Positions 32,759-38,854 of a DNA stretch of 38,854 bases are shown in pieces. The position numbers and the translations under genes were made by a program. The stretch lies in NCBI GenBank assembly GCA_023664365.1, contig JAMPFR010000029.1, positions 1 to 38,854 on the forward strand, in the 5' to 3' direction. The notes beneath the pieces are model-generated. The model ran no database searches and had not been told where the DNA came from. It saw only the letters and a list, made by a program, of their open reading frames with translations. The stretch is from Acetatifactor muris (GTDB taxonomy: Bacteria > Bacillota > Clostridia > Lachnospirales > Lachnospiraceae). Position 1 is the first letter of the stretch. Each line of letters starts with the position of its first letter.

Positions 32759-34111
32759 CTACGAAATTCCCAGAATCATAGTTGCAAACCTGAAGTAAAC
32801 CAGCAGAGACAGCGCGTCAACAATTGTAGTAATAAAAGGACTGGCCATCACCGCCGGGTCAAAGCCCAGCTTTTTCGCCCCGATAGGCAGCAGACAGCCT
32901 ACCAGCATAGCCATCAGCACCGCCGCCACCAGGGTCAGGCAGACCGTCAGGGCCACCAATACCCCCACCCGGTCAAACAGCATCAGCTTGACAAAGTTAG
33001 CCGCCGCCAGAGAAAAACCGCAGAGTATGGCCACCCGAATCTCCTTCCACACTACCCCGGGCACATCCCGGTATTCGATTTCTCCAAGAGACAGTCCGCG
33101 GATAACCGTCACACTGGCCTGTCCGCCCGCATTTCCTCCCGTATCCATAAGCATGGGAATAAACGCTATCAGCGCAGCGTAAACACTCAGGGCTTCCTCA
33201 AAGGAGCTGATAATGGCTCCCGTAAAAGCCGCCGAAATCATCAGCAAAAGCAGCCAGGGAATCCTTTTTTTGTAGGTTTCCCATACCGTAGTCCGCATAT
33301 AGGGCTTGTCGCTGGGCAGGATAGCCGCCATCTTTTCCATGTCCTCCGTGGCCTCTTCTTCCAGAATATCCACAATATCATCCACGGTAATGATGCCTAC
33401 CATTCTGTTTTCATTGTCAACCACGGGCATAGCCGTAAAGTCATATTTTTTAAACTGAGCCGCCACCTGCTCCTGATCCATGTGAGTGGTAATGGAAATG
33501 ACGTTCTCGTGCATAAAATCACCGATAATCTCATCCCCGCCGCTCAGCAGCAGATAGCGCAGCGCAACCGTCCCTACCAGTCTCCTCCGTGCGTCCAGCA
33601 CATAGCAGATGTTTATGGTCTCGCTGTCCAGTCCCACCTTTCGTATATGTTCAATGGCCTGATTTACCGTCAGGTTCTCCTTCAGCGACACATACTCCAC
33701 CGTCATAATGCTTCCGGCGGAGTCCTCAGGATAGCCCAGCAGCTGGTTGATGGCCTGCCGTGTGTCCGGCTTTGCCTTCGCCAGCAGCTTGTCCACCACA
33801 TTGGCGGGCATCTCCTCCAGCAGATCCACGGCGTCGTCCGCCATCAGATTATCGATAACATTCGCCGCCTCCGTATCGGAAAGGGAATTGATAATCGCCT
33901 GCTGGTTCTCAACCTCCAGGTAGGAAAATACATCCGCCGCCAGATCCTTCGGGAGTATCCGATACACCTTCAAAAGGCTTTCTTCCTCCAGCTCCTCCAT
34001 GAGAACGGCAATATCCGCGTCGTTTAACTCGGACAAAAACTGACGGATTCCGGTGTACTGCTTATTCTCAAGCAGTTCCCGCAGTTCCTCCAAATCGTTT
34101 CTTTCTTCCAT
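32759..34111 (-). CDS. mgtE: Magnesium transporter MgtE
   Basis: The start is ATG at 34111, with AAGGAG about 9 bases upstream. The 450-residue protein has the full MgtE layout: an N-terminal helical superhelix (residues 1-125, ADDAVDLLEEMPANVVDKLL), two CBS domains (about 130-250, with SAGSIMTVEYVSL and MPVVDNENRMVGIITVDDIVDILEEE), a connecting helix, and five transmembrane helices (WLLLLMISAAFTGAII, ALIAFIPMLMDTGGNAGGQASVTVIRG with the pore motif). Cytosolic Mg2+ binding to the N and CBS domains gates the channel. No M-box riboswitch is seen in the leader; a short overlapping leader frame is present instead. Confidence 0.97.
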   Translation of the reverse strand: MEERNDLEELRELLENKQYTGIRQFLSELNDADIAVLMEELEEESLLKVYRILPKDLAADVFSYLEVENQQAIINSLSDTEAANVIDNLMADDAVDLLEEMPANVVDKLLAKAKPDTRQAINQLLGYPEDSAGSIMTVEYVSLKENLTVNQAIEHIRKVGLDSETINICYVLDARRRLVGTVALRYLLLSGGDEIIGDFMHENVISITTHMDQEQVAAQFKKYDFTAMPVVDNENRMVGIITVDDIVDILEEEATEDMEKMAAILPSDKPYMRTTVWETYKKRIPWLLLLMISAAFTGAIISSFEEALSVYAALIAFIPMLMDTGGNAGGQASVTVIRGLSLGEIEYRDVPGVVWKEIRVAILCGFSLAAANFVKLMLFDRVGVLVALTVCLTLVAAVLMAMLVGCLLPIGAKKLGFDPAVMASPFITTIVDALSLLVYFRFATMILGIS

Positions 34112-34196
34112 GGCATTTCTCCTTATGGGATTTTTTTACAAAAATAGAACTTCGACCCGGAAGCGGGCTGTCTGAACTGACTGTCTGACTCTTCAT
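34068..34196 (-). CDS. Possible leader ORF overlapping the mgtE start
   Basis: A 42-codon frame begins at ATG 34196 behind AAAGGTGG (12 bases upstream, T-rich gap) and ends with TGA at 34068-34070, 44 bases inside mgtE in the +1 frame. The product begins MKSQTVSSDSPLPGRSS and is basic at its end. Translation would traverse the mgtE ribosome-binding site, so it could regulate mgtE initiation, as leader peptides do for other Mg2+ transporters. This is speculative. Confidence 0.25.
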   Translation of the reverse strand: MKSQTVSSDSPLPGRSSIFVKKSHKEKCHGRKKRFGGTAGTA

Positions 34197-34236
34197 AAAA
34201 AAACCACCACCTTTCAAAATGCCGTCATCTCTGGTA

Positions 34237-34266
34237 ATTATATGCTTTCTGACTGCTCCTTGTCAA
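34237..34266 (-). promoter_or_regulatory. Consensus SigA promoter for mgtE-araC inside the end of the YigZ gene
   Basis: Minus-strand TTGACA (34261-34266), 18-base spacer, TATAAT (34237-34242): both hexamers are perfect. It overlaps the last codons of the YigZ/IMPACT gene and predicts a leader of about 118 bases before mgtE. Confidence 0.85.
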
Positions 34267-34897
34267 CGAAATAGAGCTCTTTTATCTTTTCAAATTTTAC
34301 CTTCCCGCCGGTTGCTTCCGCCATCTGGGCCTGCAGCTTCTCCAGCTTTGTCTCCGGGACTCTCAGCCGCAGCGCTGCCCTTTCGGTGTACTCGCTGGAG
34401 ATCGGCTCTATTCCTTCGTTTTTCAGCAGATACAAAAGCTTTCCCACACCATTGTAATCAGTGGTTACTTCCAGCTCCGCTCCAAAACACATCCGTCCGA
34501 AGGCGCAGTGGTTCAGACCCTCCTTTACCGCGCGGGTATACGCCCGGACAAGTCCCCCCGTGCCCAAAAGCACACCGCCGAAATATCTGGTTACCACCAC
34601 TGCCGCATTACGGACGCCCTCCCCCAGCAGCACCTCCAGCATGGGCCGTCCCGCCGTCCCGGACGGCTCCCCGTCATCGCTGCACCGGGTCAATTCCCCT
34701 CCGGCTCCCACGCAGAAGGCATAACAGTTATGTCTGGCGTCCCAGTATTTCTTCCTCATTTCTTCTATAAACCCCACAGCCTCCGCCTCGCTTTCGCACT
34801 TTCTCACCGTGGCGATAAACCGGGATTTTTTCTCCTCATATTCCCCCTGGCCGCCCTCCAGCAGAACCCGGCAGGAAGCCTCTCTTTCACCATTCAT
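34238..34897 (-). CDS. YigZ/IMPACT family protein
   Basis: The preferred start is ATG at 34897, with AGGA 10 bases upstream; ATG at 34939 has a weaker context and adds 14 residues. The 219-residue protein has the UPF0029 (IMPACT) N-terminal domain: YEEKKSRFIATVRKCESEAEA and HNCYAFCVG, SDDGEPSGTAGRPMLEVL, and the VVVTRYFGGVLLGTGGLVRAYTRAV block (landmark), the most conserved region. A DUF1949-type ferredoxin-like C-terminal domain follows (ELEVTTDYNGVGKLLYLLKNEG in outline). Bacterial members are implicated in translation, but the function is unsettled. A possible own promoter (TGCTAAACT, 34964-34969) sits in the divergent region with the PBP gene. Confidence 0.93.
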   Translation of the reverse strand: MNGEREASCRVLLEGGQGEYEEKKSRFIATVRKCESEAEAVGFIEEMRKKYWDARHNCYAFCVGAGGELTRCSDDGEPSGTAGRPMLEVLLGEGVRNAAVVVTRYFGGVLLGTGGLVRAYTRAVKEGLNHCAFGRMCFGAELEVTTDYNGVGKLLYLLKNEGIEPISSEYTERAALRLRVPETKLEKLQAQMAEATGGKVKFEKIKELYFVDKEQSESI

Positions 34898-35021
34898 AAC
34901 ACGCGTTATCCTGTCATCTTCCAATCTATGTACATCCATATAAGTCCATGTAAATCTATATAGAGTTTAGCATATTTTAATAAAAATGTGAAACAATAAT
35001 CTTTATTTACATATCTTTATT

Positions 35022-35030
35022 TGTTATAAT
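35022..35030 (+). promoter_or_regulatory. Extended -10 promoter of the class A PBP gene
   Basis: TGTTATAAT carries a consensus TATAAT at 35025-35030 with the TGn extension. The -35 region (TTTATT at 35002-35007, 17-base spacing) is weak. It lies 40 bases before the ATG at 35071. Confidence 0.75.
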
Positions 35031-35070
35031 AGTGTGGGTTACGGTTTTAAACCCGGAAAGGTGTGACAGT

Positions 35071-37782
35071 ATGAACTACGGTAAAAAAGGCATCCGCGCC
35101 CAGCAAAGGACGCTGAATTCCAAAACGGTAAAAATAGAAAGAAAAATCCTGTTGGGAATACTTAAGCTTTCCCTGCTTGCCTTTATCGGCTTTGGTATCT
35201 GCGGCGCAGCCGCAGGCATCGGTATATTCATGGGAATACGCTCCTCCACTCCCGTCATCCGTCTGGACTCCGTGATTGCCTCCGGCGAGGCCACTATCGT
35301 CTACGACTGCGCGGGAAACGAAATTGATCAGTATGTGAGCTCCAACTCCAATCGTCTCCGTATTGAATCCATGGATCAGCTTCCCGATTATCTGGGCAAG
35401 GCCTTTGTAGCAATCGAGGACGAACGTTTTTACCAGCACAACGGCATTGACTATAAGAGTATGATTCGTGCAGGCTACCAGTTCTTAAAGACCCGGGGCG
35501 ACGAAACCCAGGGCGCCAGCACCATCACACAGCAGCTGCTGAAGAACACGGTCTTTACCACCTGGACCTCCGAAGGCAAAAACATGATCAAAAAGATTAA
35601 GCGTAAGCTTCAGGAACAGTATCTGGCAATAGAGCTTACCAAGGTCTATGACAAGGACTCGGTTCTGCTGGAGTATATGAACGCCATCAATCTGGGGCAG
35701 AATACTCTGGGCGTGGAGGCCGCTTCCAGACGTTATTTCGGAAAGTCCGCCAGCGATCTCACCGTCTCTGAGGCGGCAGTTATCGCCTGCATCACCCAGA
35801 ATCCTTCCGGCTATAATCCCATCAGCCATCCCGAGGCAAACGCAAAGCGCCGTGAAAGATGTCTGACTAAAATGCTGGAGCTGGACTTTATCACCCGGGA
35901 ACAGTATGAGGAAGCCATAGCCGACACGGAGGCAGTCTATGCCCGAATCGGCAACTACAATATAGATTACCAGGAGAACACCAACACCACCTCCGGCTCC
36001 TACTTTTCAGACGCCCTGTATGAGCAGGTGCGGAATGACCTGGTGAACCTTGCCGGACTCTCGGAGGCAAACGCCGAAAAGCTTCTGACCGCCGGCGGAC
36101 TGCGTATTTTCTCTACTTTGGATCCTACCATCCAGGCCATAGCCGACGAAGAAATCGCCAATCCCGAAAACTTTCCCGAGAATGTGGACTGGTATCTGAA
36201 CTATGCCCTGACGGTAAAGGATGCGGAAGGTACCAAGCACAATTACAGCAAGGAAAATATGATGACCTGGTTCAAAAAGAACGTCAACTCCCAGTTTAAC
36301 CTGATATTTTCCTCACAGGAGGAGGCATACGAGGCCATTGAAACCTACCGAGCCGCAGTTCTGGAGGAAATGGGCATCGCTAATGTAGAAGATAATTATG
36401 AGGAGTCTGTCAGCATGACTCCCCAGCCCCAGGCTGCAGTGGTTATCTCCGATCAGTCCACCGGCTATGTGGTGGCAATCATAGGCGGACGCGGCACCAA
36501 GGAAGGGCGGCGAACCCTGAACCGGGCCACAAAGTCAACGCGCCAGCCCGGCTCCACCTTTAAAGTACTTGCAACCTATGCTCCCGCCCTGGACAGCGCC
36601 GGACAGACTCTGGCTACCGTATACAACGACGCGCCGTTCAACTACGATGACGGTACTCCCGTGCGCAACTCCTACTCCAGGACAAGCACCCCTTACAAAG
36701 GAATCCAGTCCATACGCGCCGGCATCAGCCAGTCCATCAACATTCTGGCCGTAAAGACCACCACTGTTATCACACCGCAGCTGGGATACGACTATCTGCT
36801 GAACTTCGGTTTTACCACTCTGGTGGAGAGCAAGGTAATAAACAATCAGACCTTCACGGATATAAGACAGCCCATTGCCCTGGGAGGTCTGACCGACGGC
36901 GTTACTCCCTATGAATTAAACGCCGCCTATGCCTCTATCGCAAACCTGGGAACTTATGTGGAGCCCAAGCTCTATATCAAAGTGGAGGATACCGACGGAA
37001 ATATTATTTTGGACAATACTACACCAAAGACCAAGCGTGTTTTGAAGGCGACTACCGCATATCTGCTGACCAGCGCCATGATGGACACGATGGTTTCTCC
37101 CGGCACCGGCCCCAAGGCAAGATTCAGCAATACCATGGCCACCGCCGGCAAAAGCGGCACCACCACAGGCCCCACCGACGTATGGTTTACAGGCTTCACG
37201 CCGTACTACACCTGTACTATCTGGACCGGTTACGACAATAATGTCCACCTGAAGAATTCCGATACCTCCAAGTTCCTCTGGAAGGCTATTATGTACCGTA
37301 TACATGAGAATCTGCCGGATCAGCAGTTTGAAGTACCTGAGGGACTGGTCAGCGCACGGGTGTGCAGCCGTTCCGGACTGCTGCCTATACCCGGCCTCTG
37401 TGACGAGTGGCTCAAAACGGAAATCTTTGCAGAGGGTACCGTCCCTACCGAAAGCTGCAGCATTCACTATGAAGGCAATATCTGCGCCTACGACGGGCTG
37501 CCTGCAACTCCCCTGTGTCCCTTCCCGGTATACGGAAAGCTGGAGCGGCCGCTGATTGAGGATCCTGCCCTGCTTAACGGCTCTACCATGATTACAACGA
37601 ATCCTGACGGCACACAGACAATTACAACGCCGCCCACTTCCGGATACTGCCAGCATGACGATACATTTTTTGCAAATCCGGACTGGCTTGCCATACAGAA
37701 TGCACAACAGGTGGAAATCGAACAACGCAACGCTGCTGCAGCGGCTGCGGCGGCCGCGGCTGCCGACACACCCGCACAGTAA
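35071..37782 (+). CDS. Class A penicillin-binding protein (PBP1A-like)
   Basis: The start is ATG at 35071 with AAAGGTG upstream; an in-frame ATG/GTG from 35032 overlaps the promoter and is rejected. The 903-residue bifunctional enzyme has a cytoplasmic tail, one transmembrane anchor (about residues 27-56), a GT51 transglycosylase domain with EDERFYQHNG (E116 catalytic), GASTITQQLLKN and NAINLGQNTLGVEAAS. A transpeptidase domain follows, with STFK (S495, K498), SIN (S555, N557) and KSGTT (K694). It polymerises lipid II glycan strands and cross-links them outside the membrane. A Cys-containing C-terminal extension (GYCQHDDTFF) ends in a run of ten Ala residues. All catalytic motifs are intact. 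Confidence 0.96.
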   Translation: MNYGKKGIRAQQRTLNSKTVKIERKILLGILKLSLLAFIGFGICGAAAGIGIFMGIRSSTPVIRLDSVIASGEATIVYDCAGNEIDQYVSSNSNRLRIESMDQLPDYLGKAFVAIEDERFYQHNGIDYKSMIRAGYQFLKTRGDETQGASTITQQLLKNTVFTTWTSEGKNMIKKIKRKLQEQYLAIELTKVYDKDSVLLEYMNAINLGQNTLGVEAASRRYFGKSASDLTVSEAAVIACITQNPSGYNPISHPEANAKRRERCLTKMLELDFITREQYEEAIADTEAVYARIGNYNIDYQENTNTTSGSYFSDALYEQVRNDLVNLAGLSEANAEKLLTAGGLRIFSTLDPTIQAIADEEIANPENFPENVDWYLNYALTVKDAEGTKHNYSKENMMTWFKKNVNSQFNLIFSSQEEAYEAIETYRAAVLEEMGIANVEDNYEESVSMTPQPQAAVVISDQSTGYVVAIIGGRGTKEGRRTLNRATKSTRQPGSTFKVLATYAPALDSAGQTLATVYNDAPFNYDDGTPVRNSYSRTSTPYKGIQSIRAGISQSINILAVKTTTVITPQLGYDYLLNFGFTTLVESKVINNQTFTDIRQPIALGGLTDGVTPYELNAAYASIANLGTYVEPKLYIKVEDTDGNIILDNTTPKTKRVLKATTAYLLTSAMMDTMVSPGTGPKARFSNTMATAGKSGTTTGPTDVWFTGFTPYYTCTIWTGYDNNVHLKNSDTSKFLWKAIMYRIHENLPDQQFEVPEGLVSARVCSRSGLLPIPGLCDEWLKTEIFAEGTVPTESCSIHYEGNICAYDGLPATPLCPFPVYGKLERPLIEDPALLNGSTMITTNPDGTQTITTPPTSGYCQHDDTFFANPDWLAIQNAQQVEIEQRNAAAAAAAAAAADTPAQ

Positions 37783-37868
37783 AAGCCTCCCGCCGCAGGC
37801 GCAATGGGCCATGGGTTCAAAGAGCGCTTTTGTATTGACCTTCGCAGTATTCACTCATTGTTCCCGAG

Positions 37869-37900
37869 AAAAAAGTCATGGCGTCAACCATGGCTTTTTT
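37869..37900. terminator. Bidirectional terminator between the PBP gene and the 92-residue gene
   Basis: A stem AAAAAAGTCATGG / CCATGGCTTTTTT (one G-U pair) with a 6-base loop, flanked by A6 and T6 tracts, so it can stop transcription from both sides. It is 87 bases past the PBP stop. Confidence 0.92.
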
Positions 37901-37927
37901 GCGTCTGTCTTTAAAATTCCTTTGTCT

Positions 37928-38206
37928 TTAAATTCCTTTTATTTCGTCAATCCTTTTCCGCAGTTCTGCGACGCCGTTTTGCGCATTTCCGATGGCCCGG
38001 CACTGCTTTTCAAAAGCAGCATCCGGCGCATCATGATACATCTCATAATACAGCTTCCCTATCTCCACATAGTTCTTTCTGATTACCTCCTCACAGGTGG
38101 TGATCTGATTCTTCAGGCTGACAAGCTCCGCCGTCTCCTTTGCCTTATCGGCAAGCTTACTGCCCGTTTCCGTGATTGTCTCTCCCAGCTTATCAAAAAA
38201 ATCCAT
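37928..38206 (-). CDS. Conserved 92-residue coiled-coil protein
   Basis: The start is ATG at 38206, with AAGGAG about 7 bases upstream. The sequence begins MDFFDKLGETITETGSKLADKAKETAELVSL (given as a landmark only to GSKLADKAK), continues with a central ITTCEEVIRKNYVEIGKLYY helix, and ends with a helical NAQNGVAELRKRIDEI. It is largely helical with heptad-like spacing, has no signal peptide, and resembles small clostridial proteins that often carry a C-terminal zinc ribbon, which is absent here. Function is unknown; it may be a truncated or minimal member. It is convergent with the PBP gene. Confidence 0.85.
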   Translation of the reverse strand: MDFFDKLGETITETGSKLADKAKETAELVSLKNQITTCEEVIRKNYVEIGKLYYEMYHDAPDAAFEKQCRAIGNAQNGVAELRKRIDEIKGI

Positions 38207-38308
38207 ACCTTATCTCCTTCCTTCTCCGTATACTATCATATGTTTCCGCTTCGGAATAAGATAATTTTACCACATAAAATTTCAATCGTAAAGTAATGAT
38301 GTAAGCCA

Positions 38309-38338
38309 TTGCACATTGCCCTGCAATTATGGTATAAT
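38309..38338 (+). promoter_or_regulatory. Promoter of the 96-residue gene
   Basis: TTGCAC (38309-38314), 18-base spacer, TATAAT (38333-38338) with a TGG extension, about 48 bases before the ATG. Confidence 0.8.
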
Positions 38339-38385
38339 GATTCTGTCAACAGCCTTGTCTGTGAAATTATATATGAGGTGACATC

Positions 38386-38676
38386 ATGGAACAGCCGCTA
38401 TATACTGCATTAAAAGTCAATAACGAAATCGAACTCTGTGAGATATCCGATCCCGAATGCAAACAGCTTATCGAACGCCGGCTCTTAAAGGAGCGCATTT
38501 CCTACTATATCCGCTGGGTAAAGCCTTCTATTTTCCGGCGCAGGAAGAATATATGCATTATCTGTGTCAATGAAAATGTTGTAGACGCAGCAGAGGATGT
38601 AGTTCGCTCCGTCTGCGACGAAAAGGGATATCCCGTCAGATTTCTCATGAGGAAGTCTCAGAATCAGTTTTTTTAA
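38386..38676 (+). CDS. Conserved 96-residue protein of unknown function
   Basis: The start is ATG at 38386 behind GAGGTG, 9 bases upstream, with an extended -10 promoter 50 bases further up. The soluble protein alternates charged strands and helices: YTALKVNNEIELCEI, RRLLKERISYYIRWVKPS, then KNICIICVNENVVDAAEDVVRSV. I do not recognise a named domain. The length, good codon structure and strong promoter indicate a real, stand-alone gene. The region after it (38677-38750) holds no further frame of note. Confidence 0.85.
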   Translation: MEQPLYTALKVNNEIELCEISDPECKQLIERRLLKERISYYIRWVKPSIFRRRKNICIICVNENVVDAAEDVVRSVCDEKGYPVRFLMRKSQNQFF

Positions 38677-38752
38677 GCCGCTGCTACGGACGTCATGCGG
38701 GTTTTGACAGGTTGTTTACGGCTCATTTTTACAGCATTACGGTCAGATACGC

Positions 38753-38788
38753 AAAAAACGGAAGCCTTGATATTTACGAGGCTTCCGT
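38753..38788 (-). terminator. Terminator of the tRNA-Thr gene
   Basis: A 10-bp perfect stem (ACGGAAGCCT / AGGCTTCCGT) with an 11-base loop, followed on the minus strand by TTTTTTGCG, 13 bases past the tRNA 3' end. On the plus strand it may also stop the 96-residue gene's transcript (weaker T tract). Confidence 0.9.
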
Positions 38789-38800
38789 ACTTTTCAAAAG

Positions 38801-38854
38801 AGCTGCTGACGGGAATCGGACCCGTGACCTCCGCACTACCAATGCGACGCTCTA
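38801..38854 (-). tRNA. tRNA-Thr(GGT), 3' part, cut by the window edge
   Basis: On the minus strand the end of the D-arm (TAGAGC), an anticodon arm TCGCA-TTGGTAG-TGCGG with anticodon GGT (Thr), a 5-base variable loop, a T-arm ACGGG-TCCGATT-CCCGT and the acceptor half CAGCAGC with discriminator T are all visible. CCA is not encoded. The 5' acceptor and D-arm lie outside the window. An intrinsic terminator follows directly. Confidence 0.93.

Noticed and set aside
34112-34237. An M-box magnesium riboswitch before mgtE
   Set aside because: The leader is about 118 bases and lacks the multi-stem layout; only a short CCCG/CGGG hairpin is visible.

Overview
The window looks like a chromosome segment of a Gram-positive anaerobe of the Clostridia, most likely a Lachnospiraceae member. 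The reasons are dense AGGAGG ribosome-binding sites, a CIRCE-controlled groES-groEL operon, LytTR regulators, GT8 and PlsC-like envelope enzymes, and a clostridial-style class A penicillin-binding protein. Taxonomy is inferred from gene content only.

Positions 1-18,700 hold one long minus-strand operon for an extracellular contractile injection system (eCIS), a phage-tail-like particle. In transcription order it encodes a LytTR-type regulator, a 586-residue eCIS-associated protein, a DUF4255 cap/terminator protein, a PAAR-like DUF4280 tip, the sheath, tube protein 1, a tail-assembly protein with a CxxC motif, a DUF6760 micro-protein, tube protein 2, a small helical protein, a CIS tube-initiator-like protein, a spike split into gpD-like and gpV-like genes, gp25, two baseplate J-like proteins, a TIGR02242-type tail protein, an AAA+ ATPase, and a DUF4157 protein with a distinct C-terminal module. 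A 107-residue gene follows and may encode its immunity partner. No capsid, terminase, portal, integrase or lysis genes are present, and I find no recognisable tape-measure or tail-fibre gene.

Positions 18,798-23,135 hold an Rpn-type PD-(D/E)XK nuclease gene with its own strong promoter, and an operon of LytTR regulator, LiaF-like membrane protein and ABC exporter. Positions 23,235-27,587 hold an envelope-type operon: a 57-residue DUF3006-like protein, two family 8 glycosyltransferases, two PlsC-like acyltransferases and a PepSY-type anchored protein.

Positions 27,775-38,854 are mostly housekeeping: groES-groEL, a zinc-ribbon membrane protein, a DUF1905 plus C39-like protease fusion, mgtE followed closely by an AraC regulator, a YigZ/IMPACT protein, a divergent plus-strand class A PBP, two small conserved genes and the 3' part of a tRNA-Thr(GGT). 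Several promoters and intrinsic terminators mark the operon borders.
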